A stretch of DNA of 64,000 bases. Source: Baylisascaris procyonis (taxonomy: Eukaryota; Nematoda; Chromadorea; Rhabditida; Ascarididae). The first letter of the stretch is position 1; each line of letters starts with the position of its first letter. The position numbers and the translations under genes are program-made. Below the pieces are notes generated by a model that made no database searches, had not been told where the DNA came from, and worked only from the letters and a program-made list of their open reading frames with translations. Below are positions 21,901 to 40,000 of the stretch, one piece after another. The stretch covers positions 620,001-684,000 of the forward strand of contig JAZARR010000088.1 of assembly GCA_037389465.1 (NCBI GenBank), written 5' to 3'.

Positions 21901-24299
21901 ATTCGCCTTCTACTACTTTGTAGCAATCTGAGAGCATAGGTATGAATAGTTTTTTATCGTGCAGTTGATAAATAAATGAGGACGATGCATCAACTTGTGT
22001 TTGTCAAGTTTGCCCATTTCTTTGGAAATTTCACTGCACTTAGAGGCTTCAATTGACAGTTTCATTTGCAAATAATTTTTCATTGGATGCTTACGGATGT
22101 ATTCCAACTATTGATTTTATCACCAGCAAGCATAATCTTCTCAGGATCAAACTAATTTTTGTTTATCTCATAAAATGGTTGTTCACGATATCCATAGCGA
22201 TCGTGTTCCCACTTTATGCTTTTGTAGGGCTCATAACTTCACATTCAGTAGTTTCTGTGTTTATTTTCTTGCTTCTCTTTCACGCTTAATGGACCTATGC
22301 ATCAGTATTTTCTTTTCGTATTCATTCAGCATAACGGCTACAAATTTGTGGATATTTTTCAACTACTTTAGTATGCCATTCTGAGTATCTGCATTTTTAA
22401 ATTTGTAATTATCTCTTTCAATAACAGTTTATATCATAACTAAAATAGTTCCGCCTATCGGCGCCGTTTTCGTGCTATCGCTTTTGAGATGAAAATAATC
22501 TATGAAAGCAAATTGCATGTTTATGTTTTTCCCTATTTGCAAACTTTCCAATGAGAGATTCTCTCTTTGAATGCTCCAAATAGGACTGTAATTAGTAATT
22601 TTGGCTTATATAGAAATGTCTTTTCTTTAGTTACTTTTGGCTCATTTATCTGAGGTAGGCGAATACCACAAAAAGCATATAAATAGATGTAAGTATATTT
22701 CACATAAATAGGTCAATAAAAGAGCACTAAGAGAATAAATTGTTGAATAAAAGGCTATAGGGTCAGTCATTTTTGCCAATGTTTGCACAATTTTCAGGTT
22801 GTGTATTTTCGTCTCTATTTGATGAATGATTCAGATGTGAAGTGATTGCTTAAGACCATCGAGAAATTTCTTGAGTTTAAAAAAGTCGCAGCATAGTTGA
22901 TGAGACGAGGGAGGGATTTGCTTGATTCAGTGCACTCTCTCTCGTTCCCTTTCTCTCTTTTTATATGCAAGTGGGGGAAAATGAAGAAGATAGGAGATGA
23001 TTTTCCTATTAGCTTTTCTCTCACTTCGCCATAATACGCATCGATAATAATATAAAAATAACAAGGTGATTTTGATGGCTGTTTCAAGGGGCGCATTGCT
23101 CTACGCTCAAGTTAACGCAAGCGTGATAACTCTGTGTAATTGTTACTATTAGTAATTAAACAACTCACCTCCAAATATTAAGAAATACAATCGTCCTCAA
23201 ATTAAATGATAGCATACCACAATCATATTAACGAATGCTCAGTTGATCACTGTTTTCCATTAAAACTCTTTGAAGAGTAATATAGAAAAATAATTAACCA
23301 CTCGGACAATGTTCTATTGGTAATCGCTGTTCGGCTCATAACAAGTTTGTTTATTTGAACTCATATGCAAACTTTTTTTTCATTCAGTATATATTCGTCC
23401 CACTAAACTTTCGATTTGCAGTGATAGATATATGAATAGTTGCCTCATCTTCTCAAAAATGTTTTTGTGAAATATCACCTTAATGTTCAGCCTGTTTTAA
23501 GTGGATGTTGGAGGGTTTACCTGCAGTTGCTCAGTCTCTTTCCGTCTTTTCCGTGTTGAAGTTCATGAAGATTGCTCCATTCTTGCGAAACTAACCGCGT
23601 CAACCAATTTTCGCACATTTACGGTCCCATAATCAGCGGCCGGAATCGATCCTAGATCTAAAGCGGCAGATTTATTGATACGTTACGAATTGAAGAGACC
23701 GTAGGTACGATGTGGTGAGCTAACTAAACATCATACAAAACTGTTATGTACTAATATGTACTGGAAATCGGGAGGACACGCTTGTGGCAAGTATTTATAG
23801 CATTTTTCATTTATCAAGCTTCGCTTATGACCTTTTCAAACAAATTTTGAATCAGAAATGAGGTGAAAAAGTGGTTGAAAATGTTGATTTGTTTACTAAA
23901 AAAGTACATTTTCGAAACTTCCGTTGTGTGTTTGTGATATCCAAAAGATGCACCTTCAACAAATTATTCAGATATTTGCTTCAGAAACGATAGTGTAATT
24001 ATTTTGGATTAAATCGTCGCTAGTTAATTTGCTAAAAGTTTTGATGATGAAAATAACTGGCGGTAATGACCAGTTGCGCCCTTGAAGGTTTCTTGAGGGA
24101 AGTTGGCGCGAAGTCTTGTGACGTAAGAGTTGGACTGAGAGTCACAACACTATTTGGCATTAACTAGGCCGTCTTGAGCGTAACGATGCTCCAGAACTGC
24201 CGCAAACGCACAACTTGATTGACGCGCTTGTAGTTTTGTGTGAAGCACTCACCGTAGAATTATCGAATAATGATATGAAGGGAGGCTGGAAGCCGGAAC
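18956..24299. other. Gene-poor AT-rich stretch
   Basis: No exon chain, RNA gene or terminal repeats were recognised. Open frames here are under 95 codons and look random (leucine/phenylalanine-rich, no motifs). Confidence 0.4.
20719..20756 (+). repeat. (TAG)n short microsatellite
   Basis: A run of TAG units with one interruption, GTAATAGTAGTAGTAG. No coding context. Confidence 0.7.
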
Positions 24300-24347
24300 A
24301 CGAAATTATGGAATTCTAATCACACCTATGCCTTTCCATAATTTCGT
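24300..24347. repeat. 14-bp inverted repeat (hairpin)
   Basis: ACGAAATTATGGAA at 24300-24313 pairs perfectly with TTCCATAATTTCGT at 24334-24347 across a 20-base loop. It lies in a moderately GC-rich, non-coding segment and could be a small fold-back element. Confidence 0.6.
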
Positions 24348-25909
24348 TCGAAAAAAATGTCCTATTTGATGCCTCAATGCTGTAGGGCTCGCCTTTATGA
24401 AGTTGGTAGTAATTCGAACGCTCTGAATTAGGTCAGACAGCGAATTAGGGAAAGTCTCCTTCCATAGTTTGACATTGAAAAATGCTTTTTTGATGCCTTC
24501 ATACTCGATTCTCCTCCACTCCTCTGCATGAAATTTTGATAAGAGCTCAGAAGCCCAGGACGTATCGGAAACAGCCGCATCTTAGTCTTTGACTTTGAAA
24601 AGACAGTTCCCTCTTTACGGCTTCAACAAGTCAAGAGGGAGGCAAGGAGGCTGTGAAATGAAAAAAAAAAAGTAAACATCTCACATAGCGATCGTCTCCA
24701 AAACTTTTCAAGTTCCTCACTTGAACTGGCATGTGGTCCTCTTCATGTCACTTGCTCACTTCCTCCAGAATTCGTAATTCGCCTTGAATGGATAATAGGG
24801 CCGATTGCTAGTTGAATAGCTTGTTTGTAGCTTATAATGAATTTTCTGGTTGAATGGGAAAATTTGGATATGATGTTGCCATCGTTGATTAAATGAACTG
24901 ATAAGAAGGGATTTAAAGTTTTTTAGGAGGAAGTAAATGTAATGTCGTTAATAGAGGCTAAATGGAATTATTTTTTCTCTTCTGGGCTGATACTACAAAC
25001 GAATCCCCACTTCTCATGTGGTAGGTTAATAACGGCGTTCGTATCCTTTGTTAGTCTTCTACTTGCTGATATAGATTATAATTTCCAGCGTGGTTCATGT
25101 TCACGTCGTGCGCTTAATTTGCAAAACCTTCCCAATTTCTGAGGCAAAAAAATCTAAGTCATTCTTTGAGTCAGTCAAATTCCCAACGGGCCCTTATTCA
25201 TGATTGCCTTTAGAAATGTTCGCTGTTGGTTTGCCAATTGGTCCTTTTTTATGTTCTTTTGCAAATTTGCGTTTGAAAGTCGCATCGCGAAAAACTGAAG
25301 CCAAAACTCTTCGCTGTTTACTCGAGTTGATAGGTAAATTCCGGAAGTGTTTTTAAACATTCAAATGCATACAAAATTTTCGCTCATTTAACTTGCCGAA
25401 GCGATATTTTCTTATTTAAGTGACGTGCTTCTTCACTGATTTCCAATATCCGGTTTAAATGGTTCAGCATTATTATGCAGATCAGAACTTGAACTATGGT
25501 AATGGGTTTTTTCTTAATTATAAAATTGAGCTCAGTTCTCTGTTATCTTGCAGCTCTTGGTTATTTTCCCAAAGCAGAAAATCATGAAAAATTGTCCTAA
25601 AGCAGGCATTCTGTCATTTATTACCGACTATCCATAAAACTTGCGCTAGGAGCAAAGATTTCGATAGTTTCCTGTCGAGAATCGCAAAAATCCCTCATCG
25701 GCTCCTCTTTCCGGAACTTGCGGTGTCATCACCTCTCTTCCTTCATCCCGAAGAATTTTTTGTTCAGTGTTCGCCCTCACCTCTCGCTTTCTTTCTCTCT
25801 CCACTTCCCGCTGGATAGTGAAGTAGACTGATGAGTAACATCACTGTTTGTTACTTACAAGAAATAAAACTTGCACATCATTAGTAAAATAACACTGCAT
25901 GCACTAGTA

Positions 25910-26100
25910 CATTAATGGTGGTGATATAGCAATATGCTATGCTTCAGCAATAGCACGACAGTCAAATCTATGTGCTTGATGCAGTAGCAACTAATGCTAG
26001 GTGTAGTAGAAATAGTCGCGGTAGCGTTAATAGGTAAATTAACCTAATAGAACTGATGACTTAATAATAGAATATCAGCAGCAGTAGTTTGAAAGTAAAA
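25910..26100. repeat. Cryptic trinucleotide-rich sequence (TAG/GCA-like), part 1
   Basis: Scrambled TAG, GTA, AGC and AAT triplets without a clean unit, typical of cryptically simple DNA. A similar stretch occurs at 26630-26870. Confidence 0.45.
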
Positions 26101-26264
26101 TCGGTTGATATATAAGGGTTTTGGGCCCCTGTTTTGGCCCTCTACCCTCAATTTGCCCTTGGAGGATTCCCAAATTCCTTCTCTCACGAGGCTTGACCAG
26201 ATACTGTGTAATTTGCCAACAAGACAAGAGGTTGAGGTTTTTGTTATGGCTTTAAAAAGTCAAC

Positions 26265-26470
26265 AACAGTAAGGCGGAGGTGATAACACAACGTCAGGGG
26301 GGACACCGCTCCAACAGAGCCTTGGCACAGATGGTGCCACCTCCGCGCCAAAGAGCACCGGGCACGCCTCACTTCCGAGCCACTTAACGGCCCGATTGCG
26401 CGCAGCTACGGTCCGAACCGACCCTCACGAGCACGACACCTCACATGAAAAGCTAGAACCACACTGACCA
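26265..26470. repeat. GC-rich island with long-range inverted repeat, probable repeat fragment
   Basis: This 200-base island is much more GC-rich than its surroundings. Near its left side GCGGAGGTG (26275-26283) is complementary to CACCTCCGC about 55 bases further on. Both strands carry 40-60 codon open frames without start or splice sites; the + frame reads arginine/proline-rich (for example RSNRALAQMVPPPRQR). This looks like a fragment of an interspersed repeat or a decayed gene. No RNA family was recognised. Confidence 0.4.
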
Positions 26471-26629
26471 CTGTAAGCAAATACACTCTTCTTTCATACG
26501 CTCCGACCCTTGCCTCAAGGCATTTTTAGAGAGTTTGCTCTCTTAGGTCTTCGCTTCTTTGCTCTGCCCGAAAGCAGTTGATCTATAATTCATTGGTCAC
26601 CCGTTATAGATACGCATTGCAATGTTAGG

Positions 26630-26870
26630 CAGAAATGGATGTACTAACAAGTAGAGTACTGCTGATGGTACTACTGAGTAATAAACAGTATCGGTGACTC
26701 TTGTAATTAATACCGGGTGTGGTACTGTAGCGAATGACATAGGTGGCACTAGCATAATAAACAGCAATCGACGTGACAGCGAAATACTGATATAAATGGT
26801 GGTAGGCTTTGATAGCAGCCTCAGCGAGTAACTGTGCTAGTGATGACAATAAAAAACTCATCAGAAGGTT
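26630..26870. repeat. Cryptic trinucleotide-rich sequence, part 2
   Basis: Dense GTA/TAG/TAC-type triplets (for example GTACTACTGAGTAATAA) without a perfect unit. A minus frame through it reads serine/threonine/isoleucine-rich and is an artefact of that composition. Confidence 0.45.
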
Positions 26871-28151
26871 ATTTCATCCGCTGAAAGAATGCTAAGCCAA
26901 ATCTTTTTCTTTTGCAAAGTTTTTATGGTCTTGGTCTTATAATCAAGTGGGATCTTCGGCAATAGATAGGATAGCGAGTTTCCTTAGACTCATCATCTTC
27001 GACTTTATTGGAAAATCGTTTTGTCGTCGTGATTTCCTCCGCATTTTTGTCACTCATGTCTCCCTTCCGCGATCTGAATTTTGCTCTCTGCATAACCTCA
27101 TTGCAATCAGTGTGGGAGCGAGTTGATTGGCAGATATTTCGCCGTCGTGTGTGGGCCAATGATTTGGAAGCGATTAAGATACAAACCCTCATCTCATTTG
27201 CAAATGAAACGTCTTGTTGAATCACAATTCCACTTTGATAGAATTAACTGCCTCGTTGTGATAGCAGTGATCATGAATCATCTCATAATTGCATTTACTG
27301 AATGCGTCACTTCGACCACAATGATTTTCAAGCCGTTAGGTTGAACTTAGCAAGGTATATTGCTGTAGCTTCATTTTGAAGCGATCTGAATGTGGCGAAA
27401 GAATATATACAGTCTTTCGCATATACGGCCATTTGCATAGAAGCGCACCAAGGCGTACAATGTTGACACTGTTAGCATCAACAGTGCAGCTGAAGATTAC
27501 CAGGTCGGAAATGTAGTTCTTTCTAATAAGTGGATTCACGAGTGTTTCGAACCATGTGTTTACACTGCAGTGTTTTTCAGCTGAACCAGCTGTTTGCAAG
27601 GGGTGGGAAGTATTCCTTTTTTCGGCCTGATACTGAAAAATGAAGATGGAAAATTTCTCAGTTAGAAAAGTGTTAGTGAACAAGAAGTAAATAAGATCTC
27701 TTTTGCATGAAAGTCAAGTCGAAGAGCAAGAAAAGTTATTAAAATTAACTATTTTTTATCGCAATTGGATTAAATGCTAAAATTATGTGGAATATGCTTT
27801 CCCTTTGAGTCAGTTCGGGAATGAAGAGGCAAAAAGACAGCTTCCTACAGTTCCTTCCAGTGGGGAGACAGTTAAACTTCAGTCATTTTCTTACTCTTTA
27901 GAGATATGAGACGAAGTAATTGGGCGTGATTACAGAATCAGTCATACTTAGAGAATGAAATTTTCTGGTAGCTACTGGATGATCCTCGTATCGTTAATGC
28001 GGTGTGGCTGGTGTGCCAAGTCGTCCTCAGGTGATTTAAGATAATTGTTGTTTGAGCCACTCATGGGCTCATTTTTTATATGAGTGAATCAGGAAGTCGT
28101 CTCCGGATCTAAGCTATAGCCGCCGAACGTGAGTCTGCCGAATTTCTTCAG

Positions 28152-28240
28152 CGATCGGTATACAATCGTCATATCGCACGCAGCGAAAGCTGCAATACTT
28201 GTTGCTGTAGGCGGGCTGCAGATGTGCCGTTGAGAGACTT
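28152..28240 (+). CDS. Candidate exon with cysteine cluster (low confidence)
   Basis: Acceptor GAATTTCTTCAG, donor GTGAGA at 28241. Only one + frame is open: it starts RSVYNRHIARSESC and contains CNTCCCRR. The minus strand over the same bases is also open and ends in a stop (YCSFRCVRYDDC... at 28114), with acceptor CACATCTGCAG, so strand cannot be decided. No family recognised. Confidence 0.2.
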
Positions 28241-28282
28241 GTGAGAATTATTTTTAAAAGCATTACTTCGATAGACGCATAG

Positions 28283-28446
28283 ATCGCGGGCAGCGAAGAG
28301 GTCGCAGAGAAGTGCAACAAAAGGTGTAAAGCTTATCCAAAGGGGCTGCCGAACACTTCCACCATCCGCACTGCGTACTCTGCCCGAGGTTTACATTGTT
28401 GTGGCATGAGCTATCTTTCGCCTCTCCCTCATTACCCAATCCCCGG
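28283..28446 (+). CDS. Candidate exon, unrecognised (low confidence)
   Basis: Acceptor ACGCATAG, donor GTATGT at 28447, 164 bases, open in phase 0. It reads IAGSEEVAEKCNKRCKAYPK and ends in LSPLPHYPIPG. It does not join in phase with the preceding candidate or directly with the exon at 33910. It may be an upstream exon of the large + gene, a separate gene, or chance. Confidence 0.22.
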
Positions 28447-33731
<5,285 letters not shown>

Positions 33732-33909
33732 TAAGAGGATGATCTCCTGACCTATGAAAGCAGAGCAACGGTTTGTACCAAGTTGAGTTTCTTAATCGAA
33801 TGCGGCAGTCGATTTGCACCTAATGCGCTTGAACTTGAAAGCGAAGAATCCATTTAAAAATGTTATGAGTTGAAAGCATCGATACAATTTATAATGGAGC
33901 CGATTTCAG

Positions 33910-34029
33910 CAGGATCAGACAACGCAGCCGCTCGTACAGCAATATTTCCGACGCGATCCACTACGGCTACGCGGTGGAATGTTGCCGCCTCCCCCAGCCC
34001 CTCCTCCTCCACCCCCTCTACACAATTCC
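33910..34029 (+). CDS. Large + gene, proline-run exon
   Basis: Acceptor CGATTTCAG, donor GTTAGT at 34030, 120 bases. All three frames are open. Phase 0 gives QDQTTQPLVQQYFRRDPLRL followed by PPPPAPPPPPPLHNS. The proline codons vary at their third base (CCG, CCT, CCC, CCA), which favours this frame over the serine-rich alternative. It joins 37583 directly in phase 0. Confidence 0.65.
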
Positions 34030-37000
34030 GTTAGTGGTCTTTCTATATTTGTACAAATATAATGTTTAAAGCTTGCATTGCAAACTGTGTTGGCTGCTAA
34101 GTAGCATTTTTTGGAATTTCTTTGTGAGATTTTCATAAATTGCGCATTCGAACTTCTCATGCTATTATTTCGCACCTAATGCGCTCTAGTTAAGCGCCCG
34201 CAAAGAAGTGCTACTCGAAATATATGCTATTAGCACGTAAATATTTAGTATTAGTTTAATTTCTCGACAGTTGCAGCCTAATTACTTTTCTACTTCTCGG
34301 TAGTGGCAACTTAATTACCGTCCTCATTCCGTAGTACTTAAAACTCTACTACTTTCCTAAGTGGACTGTCCTAACAAAATGTTCTGTTTCTCATAAAGAA
34401 GATTCAGATGACTGTTTGTTGTGTTGCTTTTTTTTTGATTTTGTTTTCGCTCATTAGTGATCTGTTTCACGTTCACGTTTTCGATGTATCGTTTGAGTAA
34501 TCAAAAAAGATCTTACAGTTATTGTACCGAGTTTTTTCCCACTTTTTGCGTTGACGACGTATATCATTTGATTGCGAGATTAAAATTCACCGAGTCTTTT
34601 GATGCGTTCTGGTTTAGATTGATGCTACTTATAAGCTATTTCTATGAGTTATTCGTTTGCATCGCAATGTGTTGATTTTTCAGTCGTCGTTTCTACCATC
34701 TAGCGGGAGGCCATCAACCTATAGTAACCGAGAAACACGTTCTGCCGTACCTCGTTAGTTCTTCATCTAAACTCTTTTTCTAAAGTCTGTAAATTTGAAA
34801 TTGTGGAACTCTGTTGAGTACTCTGTAGCGCATAACTTTTCAACAGAGGAGTTGATACCGAACTAGGGCATTTTGAGGGCTAATGGTAAATGCTGTCGGT
34901 AATTAGCGAGTGTTGACTAATACTTATTATCATGTTTCTAATTTGAATTCGGGAAAGCAAATATGAATCCGTACTGCCGTATGATGTCAAAATTTTTATG
35001 GATTTACCCGTGCTCCATGAGAATATGGCTGAAGGGACGATGGAGACGGGTGAACTTAGCAAACTTTGGAAATAAATAGAAATTTTATCATGTGTGGGTA
35101 GCAAATTGCATCTAATGTTTACGCTATTTTCTAGCAAAGAAGTTCAACAACATTTTACCGCACATTAATCTGGATCGATTGCTTTCTTCAGATATCATCT
35201 TGAATGATATTATATGTGGAATGCGTCACTGATTAATGAAATATTGGTTTCAAGGGTATTAAAATATCCTTCTCTAATATGGATTATTTTTCAGCGCCGT
35301 CCAAGTCCCCCGCTCCCGGGTTGGACGCTCAGACACTACAGGTTGGTAATTCCTCGATGTTAATAAGCGTATCGTGCTCTGAACTCGACAGTAACTATTG
35401 ACAGCAAGTTGCCTATCTTGCTCTGAACCACACAGTAATGCTCTTTCATTGCACTTCCACAAATTTGCGTTTGCAAAGCGTATATAGTATCTGTGCATAT
35501 GAGCGTCTCCCTATTTGTTCGCGTGCCTGTCTATACGTTGTGCCCATGTTGTGGTTTCAGCACAGGAAGTGCTGATGCTTGAGTCAAGAAATTTAACTGA
35601 CATGATGTGCACCATAGAATGACTTTCGATGCTATCTTTGCGTTGATCCATCATATTTGGACGGAGTTATTAGCATTTTAAAGTCAGAAAATTTGTGCCC
35701 ATTATACAATCGAATAACAAAAAAAAAAAAACGAATCTCTTCAAGAAGATTTATGCCACCGTTTGGATCAGTAAAAATTATTCAGCATTCTCTATCCTTT
35801 GTTGGCAATTTGTGGAGATGGCTGTTCATTTGAACGGGGTGCAAAAAGCACATATCATGCCAGCTTCTCCACTTATCTCCTGATTGCATTCATTTTTTTG
35901 CGTGGAATCCGGTGTCACTTCAAGTGGCAAAATTTCTTCGATTGGATATTGACATACTATGGAGATTAATGAGGCCAGTGGTTTATTTGTCATTGCCAAT
36001 AGCGACTCATGTAATGAAGCAATTTGAACGTGATTCGCTTTACTGCTTTCATCCATATAAAAACTTTCTTTGATTATCCGATTGTTTAGTGAATTAAAAA
36101 AAGTATTGCATTTTCAACTTTTTTTTTCTTGTGCATTGTTTGTGTTTGCTCTCTGAGAACACATAAAGTTTTTTTTTTAATGTGTACTCAGAGAGCAAAC
36201 ACATAGAGTTTTTTTTTTTTTGCACATTTCCATCTGACAGAGGATGTAAACTTTGTTGTATATATTTTTTATCAACTTATTCCTTATCACTCGATTCATC
36301 CACTCTCGGAGGAATATGGATTCTCAAAAAATGTTTGAAACAAATAATCAAAAATACATCGGAGAATTTGTTCAACCAAATGATGCGATCGGAAAACCAG
36401 ATTCCACAGGAACTATAGTCGGCTGAGCAGAAAAACAATTATGTTGTTTGGCGCGTGTATTTATTGAATAGTAATACGACTGGTCGATCAACCTAAAACT
36501 GCAAAGTGCACATATAACAATCACTTCTTCAATGTATTTGTGAAGCTATTTTGTTGCTTCGCCCTCAACTATATCGCTTTGTGAATTCTTCTTAAACATA
36601 GATGAATCGAGACGTATAGATAATATAGGAAGATTTCAAAGCCAACGGCGGATCTCTGAAGCTTTGGCATAAGTGCTTGCTTTTTTGCAATATGAAGTAG
36701 AAATTTTCCAATGATTTTCTACGAAGATCTCGAACTCTTTCACAATTGTTGCAAAGTTCACGTAACCAGTAGATGATAAAAGATTCTTCAAGTTATGTTC
36801 GAGTGAGTGGTTCCATCTTTCACGCTAACTCATACAAACGCGAAAAGTTAGCATTCCTTCGCGGCTTGAGATAATCACGATCACTAACAGATGTACGAAT
36901 TTAATGGGTAGTTGAACAAGCCGACGGTGCCATGCTGTGATGACATTTCCGTCTAAAAGCCGAGCGAATAGACGATCATCAGTCATTTTTTGATTCATTA

Positions 37001-40000
37001 AAAGACACCCTCGTTTTGCTCGTTCTCTAATTTTATCTCCAAGCAAGAAGGAACATTTTTCTCTTTTTCCGGCTCAGTAAATTTTCAGCTCACAGTAGGC
37101 GCTTTTAACTTAATGGGATGAAGTCAGAATCTTTTTTATTCACAAAAGATTTCAAAGTTCTTACAGTCTTCCCTAATCACAGCCAGCACTCTTACAGCAT
37201 TCTTCCCGAGAAGAACAATAAGCCTAATTATATTTCTGTGATCCAACCGGTGCAAAACTCATGCCCATTGTTCGATACCTTCAACCGTCTATAATTCGTT
37301 CCGAGGTTGATGGATCAACCTGAGAGCTCGACATTTGGGTATATATTGCACTCGCCAATTTCTTTAATGCTTGCTTCAGTAGTCCTCGAGCTGAAATGCC
37401 ATTGTGGATGCACGTAAGACATTATTATGCTGTTTCGAACAAACATACTTTACTCGGGTGACTCAGCTAGAGGTTTTTGGTCAGGGGAACGTTTGAGAAA
37501 ATCCAGAGTTGAGCACTTTTATCATGATGCGATGTGTCGTTCCGTTGCTCCTAAATGTGATTATACGTTGGTAAACTTTTAGTGCGCTGCCGCTGGCCTA
37601 CGCAAGACCCAGTACGATCGACCGTTACGAAGTGACTTCGAGAGTGTACCCAATGGACGAGTGGACGGATCGAATCAGCCTTTGTCTGGACGATATCGGC
37701 AGGACCGCCCGTTCAATGAATCGATGGAATCAGATAAAACCAGAGAAACGGTAATTTATTCACCTAGCTTTGAAACGATCAGAACGGTTTGATGGAAAAG
37801 CCTCTTTCGACCATGACTAAGCGCATAATACTATTATTTGGAACAAACGCGTTTTAATGGCTTGCTGGTTAGCAGCCAGTGGCACTTTGACGATACTGTG
37901 TTTGCATCTCTTGGAAGGGCTGCTAGGGTCAGAGGTTAGCGTGCTGCTAAGAGATGATTTTCGACAGAGATGGGAGGAGGAGGAAGGGAGGAAGGAGCGA
38001 TGGGGAGCGTTTTTAGTGGTAACGACCTGAATGAAAAGATTGCGGACGAAATCCGGGATGTAATTAGCAGCGAGCGGTTTTCTTGTTCCAATACTTTTCT
38101 TCCATGAACCTCATAGTTACAGGGAGTTCGTGAAACTTCGGACCACCTACTTGCCGCACTGTTTTATGATTTTTTTCTCTAGGCTGCATTTTTTTTTTTT
38201 TTTTTTTAATAAAAGCATAGTTTGCCCGCAAACCAGGGCAGATGCGGTGGCTAAGTACAATGGCCATGAACAATCAATCGCTCGTGTAATGATTTAAAAT
38301 GCCATTTCGCAGTGCAATATTCTAATCAATCGGCATAATACAGGAACAACGAAAAACTCAACAATTGCTAAACAGAAACGTTCATTAAAGAGAGCTCATT
38401 TTTTAAATTCTAATGAAGGGGCAGTGTGAGTGATCAAAGGCTGCAATGAAAAAATTGGAGAGTCGCTATAAATAAAGATCGCGATTCTTATACCTCCATA
38501 AACTTACAGCAAAAAGTTGCGATTGTCTAGTATGAGGTGAATATCATCTGTGGGAGCATTTAGTGGGCGAAGTTGAACTTATCGAGGAAACTTAACGAAT
38601 AATGACGATTCTCGCCCAACTTCTGCACTTTGCACATGCTGAAAGAGAGGATCGATCGATTGAAGCTGAGTTAAATGTCGATTGAACCCATTCTGCACCA
38701 CTGAAGAATCCGTGATTCCATGCTAAAATTTTATCTTGCTAAGAGTAAGGAGGGCGCCAAGCGTTCCTTTACTATGTTCCTTCTACTTCTAATAGCCGAA
38801 ATGTATCGCATGTAATCCTGACTCAGATGGGACTGCACCTTTCAAGAGTGACCAACTGCAAGTAATTTACGTCTCGCGTGAGGCCAACGATGATCTTTCA
38901 CATTGTTGACCAATCTACCAACAGACAATTGAAAACAATTTCCTTATGAAAACCAAAAATTATGGCACAGTTCTAATGACTATACTTTCGACCATGTGAG
39001 CATCGGAAGTTACATAGTTTTCTTGTTTCATTACATAGTTTTCTTGTTTCACCTTTTTCCACTTGCTAGATATATCTGAGGGTAATATTTATTTCAAACT
39101 ATTGTAAAGTGATTCAAATTCTCCGAGCCTTACATGTAAAGCTCTGATGTTATCAATGGGAGCACTTTACTCGATTTAATAAGATGGTTTTGTTTTGCAG
39201 CTTCATGCTTCGCCCTCTGGTGCCCGTGACTCTGTGCCGCTCGGCGACGTTTATCGACACTCCGATTCGGTTGGTTAATTTTCCTCCTTACAAACGATAC
39301 GCTAACGTGACTGTCAAATTTATTAAATATTCCGATATGGCAACATGCATACCGAAGACCTGAATACTTAAGAGGAGGATCAGTCAATGAAATTTGCTGT
39401 AACAGTTCGAACGAGATTAAATTATAATACTCACTTTCAAGCCACATAGATGGTGAGTCCCCATATGACTACCTATGAAAGGTGCCAGCTATAAGGGTGA
39501 AAAAATTCTGTGTAAGGTTTATCGGATTTATCACTATCAGCAAAAAATTATAATGAATTAAGACGTGAAAAAATTGCTGTTTATGGAATTGTTAACCCTA
39601 GTCGATGCTTATTGATCTGTTCGTTTTTTTTTCACCTGCTAAATGCATCTTCATTCACAGAGTCTTCATACTTTTCATAATCATAGTTTACTTCTTGCTT
39701 TTGAAAACTGCAAGTCTTTTGAAAATTTTTTACTCTTTTTCAAATTATGTAGCATAATGGTTTTCGGCAATATGAGCACAAAAGTGTTAGTTTTCTAAAT
39801 TGGTTTGCTTCACCTCATGCAATAGGTTCTCATATACAGCTAACCCTGAGGAATGCATGTGCAAATATTTGCTCATATTTCAGCTGAAGTACGAAACAAC
39901 TGGACGACCAGTGCAATCAACTTACTCTTCTTCTTCATATAAACAATACTCGTCCTCATATCAGCAACAAAAGTTAGTGCTTTTAATTTTGCTTACGTTT

